This document shows positions 45,860 through 53,719 of a stretch of 64,000 nucleotides of DNA, one piece after another (the stretch's first letter is position 1; every line of letters starts with the position of its first letter). The DNA is from Parahaliea maris. GTDB lineage: Bacteria; Pseudomonadota; Gammaproteobacteria; Pseudomonadales; Halieaceae. The notes beneath the pieces were generated by a model. It saw nothing but the letters and a program-made list of their open reading frames with translations, was not told where the DNA came from and made no database searches. The stretch is from the NCBI RefSeq assembly GCF_008064665.1, contig NZ_VRZA01000003.1, positions 434,001 through 498,000 of the forward strand. Reading direction: 5' to 3'. A program made the translations under genes and the position numbers.

Positions 45860-46817
45860 CGCTGAGCATGACCTGTACCGGTATGCCGGTCGGCAGTTCG
45901 TCGCCGTCTACCAGGTCGAACTCCGCCATATAGACCAGCCGGGAACGGTCGCTCGCGTTCAGTGCATAGTAGGGCGTAAAGGCCGGGTCGGTAGCGATCC
46001 AGCGCAGGTGGCTCGTGAAGGGGGTTTCGATACCATCCACGTGGACTGTGAACTCCATCCCCGGTTGCAGGTGTGCGCGGTGTTTTTCCGGCACATACAC
46101 CCGGGCGAAGGGTTTATTGTTGGCCAGCATGATCGCCAGGGTCGCGCCCTGGGGAACACGCTCACCGACATTCCACGGCAGGCTGTCGAGCCAGGCGTCG
46201 CGGGTCGCGGTGACGCTCAGTTCCTGCAGGTAGTGTTCCTGCAGGGCCAGCTCTGCCTGGGCGGCTTCGAGTTCCGCCGCGCCCTGCTCCAGTTGCTCCG
46301 GGCGGGTGCCATTGGTCAGGCGCAGCAGCTGCTCCCGGGCCGAATCCAGGGCGGCTTCCGCGGCATCGCGATTGGCGCGGGCGGTATCGACGCTGGCCTG
46401 CGCTGCCAGCTTTTGCTCGACCAGTTTGCGGGCCCGCTGGTAGTTCGCTTCGGCATCAACCAGGGTGGCGCGGGCACCGGATACCTGGGCTGTGGCTGCG
46501 GCGATATCTTCCTTGCGGGCGCCGTTGCGCAACTCGGTCATACGCGCTGCCGCGCGTGCCGCCTCTGCTTTTGCCCGGGCCACCACGGCCTGCTGGTTGC
46601 GGGCGTCGAGTTGCACCAGGAGTTGGCCAGCCGCTACCGGTTGGCCCTCCTGCAGGGGTTGTGCAGTGATGATTTCACTGGCGGTAGCGCGCAGGATGAT
46701 GCGGTCGCGCTCGAGCGTACCCAGGGCCTGGTCGGGCGCTTCATTGCCGCAGGCGGCGAGGAGCAGAATCCACAGTCCCCACAGGTAGGGGCGCAGCAGT
46801 CGGACTGGGCGTGGCAT
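45852..46817 (-). CDS. HlyD-family membrane fusion lipoprotein of the ABC exporter
   Basis: Periplasmic adaptor of 321 residues. It has a lipoprotein-like start (WGLWILLLAACGNE), a lipoyl half-motif with a long Ala/Arg-rich coiled-coil hairpin at about 70-190, and a beta-barrel domain at the C-terminus. Similar to YbhG/YhiI adaptors. It is the first gene of the exporter operon (adaptor-ATPase-permease), and all three overlap. Confidence 0.9.
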   Translation of the reverse strand: MPRPVRLLRPYLWGLWILLLAACGNEAPDQALGTLERDRIILRATASEIITAQPLQEGQPVAAGQLLVQLDARNQQAVVARAKAEAARAAARMTELRNGARKEDIAAATAQVSGARATLVDAEANYQRARKLVEQKLAAQASVDTARANRDAAEAALDSAREQLLRLTNGTRPEQLEQGAAELEAAQAELALQEHYLQELSVTATRDAWLDSLPWNVGERVPQGATLAIMLANNKPFARVYVPEKHRAHLQPGMEFTVHVDGIETPFTSHLRWIATDPAFTPYYALNASDRSRLVYMAEFDLVDGDELPTGIPVQVMLSGD

Positions 46818-46905
46818 GCGGTGACTCCGGGCGACAGGTACCCGGAGTTATAACACTGTCGTGAAGGGGTGCAAGTGCCAGGGCTGGCACCTGCACCTGC
46901 GGACT

Positions 46906-48030
46906 TCAGGCCATGGCGGGTTCGCGCGCCGGAACGTAGCGCGCCCGTGGGCGGATCAGGCGCGATTCGCGGCTGAATTCGAGGTAGTGGGCGATATACC
47001 CATAAACCCTGGCCATGGCGAACATTGCCGTGAAGAAGTGGGTCGGCAGGCCGAGGTTGTGGAACACCGCGCCCTTGTAGAACTCCACGTTGGCCCAGAT
47101 TTCCTTGCCGCGCGTGGCGAACTCCTGCTGGCAGGCCTGCTCCACGGCGATCAGGGTGTCCAGCAGCCGGCGGCTGTCGGGGTCATTGCACAGGTTCATG
47201 GCCATGGGTTTGAGCAGTTTGGCACGGGGGTCGACGGTGCGATACTCCCGGTGCCCCATGCCCATGATCTTGGTTTTCTCCGCCAGGCACTGGGCTACGT
47301 AGGCAGCTGCCTTTTCCGGAGCGCCGATGGACTGGGCCATTTCCAGCGCGGCCTGGTCGGCGCCACCGTGCAGGCGGCCGTACAGGGTGCCGATCGACGC
47401 GGAAATCACCGATTGAATGGGCGCCAGGGTGCTGGCGCAGACGCGACCGGCGAAAGTGCCCGCATTGAAGCTGTGCTCCATCTGCAGGATCTGGGTGGCG
47501 TCGAGTATGCGGACCGCATCGGCGTCGGGCACCTGGCCGTGGAGCAGGGTCAGGAAGTGCTGGTGGAAGTTGTCGTCCGGCCCGCCGCCCAGGGGCGACA
47601 GGCCCTGCTCGCGGCGGTACCAGGCGGCGATCAGCGCGGAGATCTTGGCTGCAATGACCAGGCCGTGCTCCGCATCCAGGCCAACCCCCAGGGTCTCGGC
47701 TTCGGGTAGCTCGATCAGCGGTACCATCCCCTGCAGCATGAGCATGGGGTGGAGGTGTTGGGGCAGGAGCTTCAGCACCTGCCGCTCCTCCAGGGTCAGC
47801 CGGGCGTGCTGGCAAAGAAAACGGTTGAGCTGGGCCTGGCGGGCCGCATCCGGGGTCTCCCCGAACAGCACCAGCCAGACCACTTCGGCGAAGGGGCGCT
47901 CTGCCAGGTCCACGATATCCACGCCGCGGTAGCTCAGGCGGCCGGCCGCGCCGTCCACGTCGGAGATGGCGGTCTCCCCCACGATGACCCCGGCGAGATC
48001 AAAGGATTCCAGGTTTTCGTTATCAGTCAT
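46906..48030 (-). CDS. Citrate synthase family enzyme
   Basis: A 374-residue citrate or 2-methylcitrate synthase of the short type. It has the substrate His motifs LHGGADQAA and GMGHREYRTVDPRA and the C-terminal RLIRPRARY. The third catalytic residue, Asp in the usual NVDFYSG, reads Glu in NVEFYKG. That change could tune the condensation step or mark a subfamily. It diverges from a LysR gene with a dyad between them, unlike housekeeping gltA, so a role in propionate or specialised acid metabolism is possible. The prpB and prpD partners are absent. Confidence 0.87.
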   Translation of the reverse strand: MTDNENLESFDLAGVIVGETAISDVDGAAGRLSYRGVDIVDLAERPFAEVVWLVLFGETPDAARQAQLNRFLCQHARLTLEERQVLKLLPQHLHPMLMLQGMVPLIELPEAETLGVGLDAEHGLVIAAKISALIAAWYRREQGLSPLGGGPDDNFHQHFLTLLHGQVPDADAVRILDATQILQMEHSFNAGTFAGRVCASTLAPIQSVISASIGTLYGRLHGGADQAALEMAQSIGAPEKAAAYVAQCLAEKTKIMGMGHREYRTVDPRAKLLKPMAMNLCNDPDSRRLLDTLIAVEQACQQEFATRGKEIWANVEFYKGAVFHNLGLPTHFFTAMFAMARVYGYIAHYLEFSRESRLIRPRARYVPAREPAMA

Positions 48031-48075
48031 GTCGATTCCTCCCTGTGCGGGCGAGCAGTATACGAACCTGCGAGA

Positions 48076-48101
48076 AATCAGTAGAGTTAAAGTAACTGAT
48101 T
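48076..48101. promoter_or_regulatory. Dyad in the citrate synthase/LysR divergent promoter
   Basis: AATCAGT (48076-48082) and ACTGATT (48095-48101) form perfect 7-base arms 12 bases apart in the 91-base divergent gap. This is the T-N11-A-like layout bound by LysR regulators. The neighbouring LysR protein is the natural candidate. Confidence 0.55.
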
Positions 48102-48121
48102 AAACTATAAGTGAAACTAAT

Positions 48122-49009
48122 ATGAGGCTGGAGAACGCCGAGTTGCGCGCCTTTCGCGCGGTGGTCGAGGAGGGGGGCTTTCGCCGGGCAGCGGAGGCCC
48201 TCCACCTCAGTCAGTCCGCGATCAGCCAGGCGGTGGCAGGGCTGGAGAGCAAGCTGGGCCTGCCGCTGGTACAGCGGGGCAAATCGCTGACCCTGAGCGA
48301 TGCCGGGCGCCGGGTGTTCGACCACGCGGTGGAGGTGCTGGGCCGGGAGCAGCAGACCCTGGAGGAGCTCGCGCGGCTGCGGGACGGCTCGCGGGAGAGC
48401 CTGAGCCTGGCCTTCAGTGCTTCGATCAACTACTTCCATGCCCAGGAGTTAATAAGCGCTTACTACGCCCTGAATCCTTCTGTGACAATGCGTGTGCAGG
48501 AGCTACCCAGCCGCAGCATGATCTATGCGGTGCTGGGTGGTCAGGTGGAACTGGGCCTGGGGCCGTTCCAGAAGCAGATGTCGGCCTTTCACACCGTTCC
48601 CCTGTACCAGGACACCCGGCACCTGGTGGTTAGCCCCCAGCACCCCGCATTCGAGGCGATGGTGGCCGGGGATGCGGGCGCACTGCGGCGCACGCCACTG
48701 ATCGCCTCGGCCCTGGACAACCCCGAGATGCGGCCTTCCATCCAGCGCCTGAGGGACCAGTTCAGTACTGTGTGGGAGGTCAGCAGCCTGACACTGCGCA
48801 TCCACATGGTGGCGCAGGGTATGGGGGTGACCTTTCTCGACCGACGGCTGCTGGACGAGCACCCCCGCTGCCGGGCGCTGCACATCATGGACGACCTGTC
48901 CTTCGGACGCATCGACAAGCGGGTAGGTCTGTATTACCGGGCCAACCGTACTCTCAGTGACAGTGCGCGTGAATTCATCACATTGTGTGAACAGCACTGG
49001 CAACTGTAG
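48122..49009 (+). CDS. LysR-family transcriptional regulator
   Basis: A 295-residue LysR regulator. The winged helix is at about 1-62 (LRAFRAVVEEGGFRRAAEALHLSQSAISQAV), followed by a linker helix and a ligand domain at about 90-290. It diverges from the citrate-synthase-family gene and probably controls it; it is also co-oriented with the GlpD-like gene 29 bases on, which it may be transcribed with. Confidence 0.93.
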   Translation: MRLENAELRAFRAVVEEGGFRRAAEALHLSQSAISQAVAGLESKLGLPLVQRGKSLTLSDAGRRVFDHAVEVLGREQQTLEELARLRDGSRESLSLAFSASINYFHAQELISAYYALNPSVTMRVQELPSRSMIYAVLGGQVELGLGPFQKQMSAFHTVPLYQDTRHLVVSPQHPAFEAMVAGDAGALRRTPLIASALDNPEMRPSIQRLRDQFSTVWEVSSLTLRIHMVAQGMGVTFLDRRLLDEHPRCRALHIMDDLSFGRIDKRVGLYYRANRTLSDSAREFITLCEQHWQL

Positions 49010-49038
49010 AGTAGTTGTTCGACATCGGAGGTATCGGG

Positions 49039-50655
49039 GTGACAGTCAGTCTTCGCAACAGCAACGTGGCCAGGCTGAAAGAGCAGGCCTTCGATGTCCT
49101 GATTGTCGGCGGTGGGATCAATGGTGCGGTTTCAGCGGCGGCACTCGCCGGTCGCGGGGTAAAAGTTGCCCTCATCGACCGCGGCGACTTTGCCGGTGGC
49201 GTCAGTTCCAACTCTTCCAACCTCGCCTGGGGCGGTATCAAGTACCTGGAGAGCCACGAGTACCTGCTGGTCAACAAGCTGTGTAAGTCGCGCAACGAAC
49301 TGATGCGCGCCTACCCCTCCACGGTGAAGGAAATTCGCTTCTTCACCACTATTCACAAGGGTTTCCGTTTCTGGTCATTCTTCGTCTTTCTCGGCAGTGT
49401 TCTGTACTGGATCATGGGGCGCTTCGTGACCCGGGCGCCGCGTTACCTGACCGCGCGCTATATCGAGGAGCAGGAGCCGGAGATCAATACTGAAAAGGCT
49501 GCTGGCGGGCTGGAGTACAGTGATTGCTATCTCTATGACAACGACGCGCGCTTTGTTTTCAACTTTATTCGCAAGAGCCTCAATTATGGCTGTGTGGCGG
49601 CTAACTACGTCGAGTCTCTGGGCTCGGTGTTCGAAAACGGGGAATGGCGAACCGAAGCGCGGGACCTGGAAAGCGACGAGACCTTCACGATTCGCTCGCG
49701 GGTGATGATCAACGCGGCCGGCCCCTATGTCGACGAACTCAACGTGCGCAATAACATTACGACCCGCCACCATCACCTGTTTTCCAAGGGTATTCACCTG
49801 ATCGTTGATCGCATCACCGACAATCGCCGGGTGCTGACCTTTTTCGCCAGTGACGGCCGGCTGTTCTTCCTGATTCCCATGGGCCCGAAGACCTGCATTG
49901 GTACCACCGACACCCAGGTCGACAGTCCGCGGGTCGCGGTGACCGACGAAGACCGGGACTTCGTCCTGGAGAATGCCAATGCGCTATTGGACCTGCCGCG
50001 CCCCCTGACGCGGGGCGATGTGATTGCAGAACGGGTAGGTGTGCGCCCGCTGGCCATCGCCGGTTCCGAGGGTGTGGCCGACTGGGTACAGCTTTCGCGC
50101 AAGCATGAAATCGAGGTGGACGAGGCGCGGCGCCACCTGAGTATTTTTGGCGGCAAGCTGACGGACTGCCTCAATGTCGGCAATGAAATCACCGAGTTGG
50201 TGGGTGACCTGGGTATCGAGGTGCCCGAGCCGGGCCGGCGCTGGTACGGCGAGCCTGGGCCGGACCTGCACGCGGAATTCCTGATGCAGGCCGAACTGAT
50301 GAACCTCGACGCCATGACCGATCCGAGTTCCCCTGAGCCCCTGTCCGAACGTTTTTGGCGGCGCTACGGGGAAGCCGCTTTCGGGCTGCTGGAACGCATT
50401 CGCGAAGACGCCGGACAGGCGAAGCTGTTGATTCGCCGCGCCGAGTACACCCGCTGCGAAATCGAACTGGCGGCGCGTCGGGAAATGATCGTCAAACTGG
50501 AAGACTTCATGCGCCGCCGTTCCAAGATCGACCTGGTGGTGCGGCATGAGGAAATTGTCGATGCTCCGGGCCTGGTAGAAGCCTGCGATATTCTGTTCGG
50601 CGAGCGGGGTGAGGAAAAGCTCGCTGAATACCTGGCGGGTTTCAGCCCGCGCTGA
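49039..50655 (+). CDS. FAD-dependent glycerol-3-phosphate dehydrogenase-like protein
   Basis: Flavoprotein of the GlpD family, 538 residues. The FAD-binding GGGINGA loop is at the N-terminus, followed by DRGDFAGGVSSNSSNLAWGGIKYLE, the GlpD signature in modified form. I chose the GTG at 49039 because GGAGGT lies six bases ahead; the frame from 49015 has no site. A C-terminal helical domain from about 380 agrees with the family. No glpK, glpF or glpR lies nearby, and the context (LysR, citrate synthase) hints at a different polyol phosphate or hydroxyacid substrate. Confidence 0.85.
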   Translation: MTVSLRNSNVARLKEQAFDVLIVGGGINGAVSAAALAGRGVKVALIDRGDFAGGVSSNSSNLAWGGIKYLESHEYLLVNKLCKSRNELMRAYPSTVKEIRFFTTIHKGFRFWSFFVFLGSVLYWIMGRFVTRAPRYLTARYIEEQEPEINTEKAAGGLEYSDCYLYDNDARFVFNFIRKSLNYGCVAANYVESLGSVFENGEWRTEARDLESDETFTIRSRVMINAAGPYVDELNVRNNITTRHHHLFSKGIHLIVDRITDNRRVLTFFASDGRLFFLIPMGPKTCIGTTDTQVDSPRVAVTDEDRDFVLENANALLDLPRPLTRGDVIAERVGVRPLAIAGSEGVADWVQLSRKHEIEVDEARRHLSIFGGKLTDCLNVGNEITELVGDLGIEVPEPGRRWYGEPGPDLHAEFLMQAELMNLDAMTDPSSPEPLSERFWRRYGEAAFGLLERIREDAGQAKLLIRRAEYTRCEIELAARREMIVKLEDFMRRRSKIDLVVRHEEIVDAPGLVEACDILFGERGEEKLAEYLAGFSPR

Positions 50656-51415
50656 ATTCACTGCTCATCAGCTGCCTTACCACTCCGGCGCGCTCCGCCG
50701 GTGACAGGGTCACGACCTGTGAGACCAGTTGTCCCATTTCTTCCGGGAAGATGATCTCGTCCCGGCCCTCCATCAGGCCCCCGACGATGAGCTTGCCGGC
50801 CTCTTCTGCGCTAATGGCGGACGAGGAGTCGAAAGCGTTGCCCTCGATCATGCCCGTGGCGACAAAGCCCGGGTAAATACCGGTGACACCAACCGGGTTC
50901 TCCAGCAGTTCGGCGCGCAAGCCATCCACCATCATGCGGGCGCCGGCCTTGCTGGCGTTGTAGGCGTGCTCGAAGGGACAGCCGGCAAAGGCGCCCAGGC
51001 TGGAAACCACGGCAAATCGCCCGTTGCCCCGCGCCATCATCTGTGGAAGCAGTCGCGCGGCGAATACGTAGTTGGCGGTCAGGTTGGTATCGATCTGTGT
51101 CCTGGCGATGCGCCAGTCAAAGGATTCGATGCGCTGGGGTGTGTCGAGGCCGGCATTGAGGATGACGAGATCGATGTCGGGATGCTCTTTCATTACCTGC
51201 TGCAGTAGCGTGTCCAGATTCTCGAAGTCGGTGACGTCGATAAAATACGGGGTAACATTGACCTGCCCGTTGAGCTCGGCGATCAATTGTTCCATTGGCT
51301 CCCGCGAGCGGTTTATGGCGATCAGTTCGACGCCCTGTGCGGCCAGTTGTTTGGCAACAGCTGCGCCGATGCCGCGTCCGCAACCGGTAATGAGGGCCTT
51401 GCTGCAAGTTTCCAT
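50642..51415 (-). CDS. Short-chain dehydrogenase/reductase
   Basis: Classical SDR of 257 residues with TGCGRGIG near the N-terminus, NAGL in the middle, the catalytic Ser in VVSSLGAFAG and YNASKAG. It overlaps the 3' end of the GlpD-like gene by 14 bases in convergent orientation. Substrate not evident. Confidence 0.9.
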   Translation of the reverse strand: METCSKALITGCGRGIGAAVAKQLAAQGVELIAINRSREPMEQLIAELNGQVNVTPYFIDVTDFENLDTLLQQVMKEHPDIDLVILNAGLDTPQRIESFDWRIARTQIDTNLTANYVFAARLLPQMMARGNGRFAVVSSLGAFAGCPFEHAYNASKAGARMMVDGLRAELLENPVGVTGIYPGFVATGMIEGNAFDSSSAISAEEAGKLIVGGLMEGRDEIIFPEEMGQLVSQVVTLSPAERAGVVRQLMSSEFSAG

Positions 51416-51440
51416 CGGTGTTTCCCCGCCTGCCTGGGTG

Positions 51441-51454
51441 TGTGAGAGCTCACA
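51441..51454. promoter_or_regulatory. TGTGAG-AG-CTCACA dyad upstream of SDR gene
   Basis: Perfect 6-base arms with a two-base centre, 26 bases before the SDR start. The halves look like CRP sites (TGTGA/TCACA), but the spacing is four rather than six bases, so a different regulator, or none, is as likely. Confidence 0.3.
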
Positions 51455-51511
51455 GGGAGTATAGGTGGGGCGGGGGGCAGGAACTGTCGGCTCCCGGACA
51501 GAACCGATGCG

Positions 51512-52039
51512 TCAGTCGCCGGCAATGCCCAGCAGTGCTTCCCGCAACTCGGGACGGCTGGTGGCGGGCGACAGCCAGATGGCCAGGAACTGTGGCCCGA
51601 AGGCTGCATCCGGCATTTCCCCCAACAGGTCGTTGTTGAAGTAGAAACGGCTGCTGGTCTCGTCCAGCACCAGTGACAGGGTGTCGCCTTCCTGCACGTC
51701 GGGCCACAGGTTCTGCAACTGCGCCAGCCACTGTTCCTGCTGCGGGTGCTTCAGGGAGAGGTGCTCCCACTCGGTGCGGGTTCTGTCCACCAGGTCATCT
51801 GCCGTGATATCGCGCAGATAGGTGATTTCAAAGCGTAGCGGACGCGCGTCCGGGTTGTAACTGCCACCCGGGGCGAACAGTCGCGACTGGTAGACAGGCC
51901 ACAACAACACCTGCAGCCGTGCCTCGCCGACAGGTTGCAGGTCGTCCTCGGTTGCACCTGCTGCACCGTTCGCACACATCGCGCCAAGGGCCGTGGCCAG
52001 CAGGCAGGTGCGCAGAAAAAATGACCTGGAGGTGTTCAT
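51512..52039 (-). CDS. Chalcone isomerase-like secreted protein
   Basis: A 175-residue protein with a signal peptide (FFLRTCLLATALGAMCANGAAGA) and a beta-rich domain of the chalcone_isomerase-like type. Features are LWPVYQSRLFAP, EITYLRDITADDLVD and the conserved FYFNNDLLGEM region. In marine bacteria such proteins accompany DUF2878 and cyclopropane-fatty-acid-synthase genes linked to lipid modification. Here only DUF2878 is adjacent. The enzyme activity is unproven. Confidence 0.8.
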   Translation of the reverse strand: MNTSRSFFLRTCLLATALGAMCANGAAGATEDDLQPVGEARLQVLLWPVYQSRLFAPGGSYNPDARPLRFEITYLRDITADDLVDRTRTEWEHLSLKHPQQEQWLAQLQNLWPDVQEGDTLSLVLDETSSRFYFNNDLLGEMPDAAFGPQFLAIWLSPATSRPELREALLGIAGD

Positions 52040-52587
52040 CGCGTTCCCCCGAGACGGTTACTCACCGCGCAGAGTAAGGGCAGTAATATCATCCATAAAG
52101 GTAGCAGCAGCCACAGCGTCTGCGTAGTGCTGAAGCCAAATTCCACTGCCCCGAGTTTTGCCCCAACGAGGTAGTTGCCCGCGGCTGGCGCGCCCAGCAG
52201 GCAGGCCAGCAGGGGGCGTCGACACAGGGCGTCCAGGCTGCGGCTCAGGGTGGTGGCAAAGGCGAACCACAGGGCCAGCAGCCACAGGGGAATAGGACCC
52301 GGACCTGGAAACTGAAAAACACCGGTCAGGCTGAGTGTGCTGTCGACGGCCGCGCCGATCAGGGCGACCGGCGCCAGCGCAGCGAGTTCCGCTACGGCGG
52401 AACGGACCAGCGCGAAGTGCAGAACCAGCAGCAGGGCGGTGACGGGTAACAGGCTGTCGCGACCGAGCACCGCGCACAGCCAGAACAGTTGAAACCACAG
52501 GGCGTTAAACCACCAGCGTTCCACCAGGCGGGCGCGCGGGGCGACTGGCTCTACGGTGGTGGTCGGACTGTTGTCGCTCTGGTTCAT
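52036..52587 (-). CDS. DUF2878 family membrane protein
   Basis: A 183-residue protein with about five hydrophobic helices and the DUF2878-like WWFNALWFQLFW start of the membrane part. Its stop overlaps the chalcone-isomerase-like start by four bases (ATGA), so the two are coupled. The pair usually sits in a longer lipid-related operon, which is missing here. Function unknown. Confidence 0.75.
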   Translation of the reverse strand: MNQSDNSPTTTVEPVAPRARLVERWWFNALWFQLFWLCAVLGRDSLLPVTALLLVLHFALVRSAVAELAALAPVALIGAAVDSTLSLTGVFQFPGPGPIPLWLLALWFAFATTLSRSLDALCRRPLLACLLGAPAAGNYLVGAKLGAVEFGFSTTQTLWLLLPLWMILLPLLCAVSNRLGGTR

Positions 52588-52634
52588 AGGGGAGCTACGC
52601 GGTGAAGCTGATGCCAGATCAGTTTAGCGGGACC

Positions 52635-52826
52635 TCAGGCCACTACCAGGGCGGTGTTGTTGCGCCGGGTCTCCCACAGGCGTTCGTGAATGTAATAGCC
52701 CACGCTATTGACCAGTGGTTCGACAATGGCGATCGCGCCGCCGATGGCCAGGCTGCCGGTCAGTGCGTAGGCCACGGACATAGCGATACAGAAGTGCATC
52801 AGGGTAAAGGTAATGGACTTGGTCAT
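52635..52826 (-). CDS. DUF2061-like small membrane protein
   Basis: A 63-residue protein with two membrane helices (ITFTLMHFCIAMSVAYALTG and GGAIAIVEPLVNSVGYYIHE) and a basic tail. The EPLVNSVGYYIHERLW pattern is that of DUF2061. A Fur-box-like sequence lies 35 bases upstream, suggesting iron control. Function unknown. Confidence 0.75.
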   Translation of the reverse strand: MTKSITFTLMHFCIAMSVAYALTGSLAIGGAIAIVEPLVNSVGYYIHERLWETRRNNTALVVA

Positions 52827-52860
52827 GATGGGCTCGCTCCACCGGTTGGGGTTGCTTTTA

Positions 52861-52879
52861 AATGAGAATATGTCTCATT
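52861..52879. promoter_or_regulatory. Fur-box-like sequence upstream of DUF2061 gene
   Basis: AATGAGAATATGTCTCATT is a near-perfect 9-1-9 dyad: only the pair of bases after the centre departs from symmetry. It has the same AATGAGAAT half as the site at 32493 and is 35 bases from the DUF2061 ATG, close enough to block its promoter. Confidence 0.6.
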
Positions 52880-52920
52880 TGTGGCGGCGGCCAATTGATT
52901 TTGTCGAAGCTGGCGTTCGA

Positions 52921-52943
52921 CGGGCCCGTTCGCCACGGGCCCG
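52921..52943. terminator. GC-rich hairpin downstream of the SnoaL-like gene
   Basis: CGGGCCCG, a 7-base loop and a second CGGGCCCG form a strong stem. It lies 97 bases past the end of the minus-strand SnoaL-like gene. There is no T-run. The rest of this gap up to 53040 shows nothing coding. Confidence 0.4.
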
Positions 52944-53040
52944 CCGGGGGGGGCAGCGGCTTCGCTGCTCTGATACCGGCCTTGCGTGGGTGGCGCCCCG
53001 CCGCGAAGGTACCTGACCCGCGTGCCCGGTGTGACGCGGA

Positions 53041-53628
53041 CTAGCCTTCGGCGGGTGCCGGTCCGTGTACACCCAGGTAGTGTGAACTCAGCCTGGGGTT
53101 TTCCGCCAGCTGGGTGTTGATTTCGTACAGGCGCTCGTAGCGCGTTTCGCGGATCAGCCACTTGCCGTCGACCTTCTCGTAGCTGTCCCAGTAGAGCGCT
53201 GTTCCGGTCGTGTGGGACTTGTGCGGCAGGATCCACATGTGATCCGCCAGGTACCAGATGCCGCGGGCCTCGGTGGCGCTGTGGATTTCGATTTCCGGCT
53301 GGTGGCCGTTGTGGTGGCCTACAGAGACATTGGTAAAGGCATGCTGGATGTTGTCGAGGTAATTTTGCTTGCCCTCGACCTTCCACTCGTAGTGCCCGCC
53401 AATGAAATGCACCAGCACATCGTCGTGGAACAGGGTGGCCAGTTCCTCCAGGTTGGCGGTATCGATACAGCGGAAGTAGGCGTGCTTGAGTTGCTTTATG
53501 GCCTCGATGTCCATCAACTGCTGCACGCTCCTGCGCAGATCCTCCAGCCCTCCGTCGCCAGCTTCCAGGGGCAGGCCCCCGGTCATGTTCATGTTTTTCT
53601 TGTTGAGTACCTGGCGCTGCTCGCCCAT
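53041..53628 (-). CDS. SnoaL/NTF2-like polyketide-cyclase-fold protein
   Basis: A 195-residue protein with an alpha+beta cone domain at about 35-160 of the SnoaL_4 type (IEAIKQLKHAYFRCIDTAN, then LATLFHDDVLVHF, and a C-terminal VDGKWLIRETRYERLY). The group includes ketosteroid isomerase-like and dehydratase-like enzymes. AGAGGA lies seven bases before the ATG. No linked pathway gene; it faces away from the APC permease by 91 bases. Confidence 0.85.
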   Translation of the reverse strand: MGEQRQVLNKKNMNMTGGLPLEAGDGGLEDLRRSVQQLMDIEAIKQLKHAYFRCIDTANLEELATLFHDDVLVHFIGGHYEWKVEGKQNYLDNIQHAFTNVSVGHHNGHQPEIEIHSATEARGIWYLADHMWILPHKSHTTGTALYWDSYEKVDGKWLIRETRYERLYEINTQLAENPRLSSHYLGVHGPAPAEG

Positions 53629-53719
53629 GTCACTGTCCTCTTCTGTTCTTGCGGAAACGTCGAAGGCCAGTGTACGGAGCGCCCCGCGCGGGGGTAAGTC
53701 CCGCGGGTGGCGCAGGGGG

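Noticed and set aside
51441-51454. CRP site upstream of the SDR gene
   Set aside because: The TGTGA and TCACA halves are four rather than six bases apart, so a CRP assignment is not supported.
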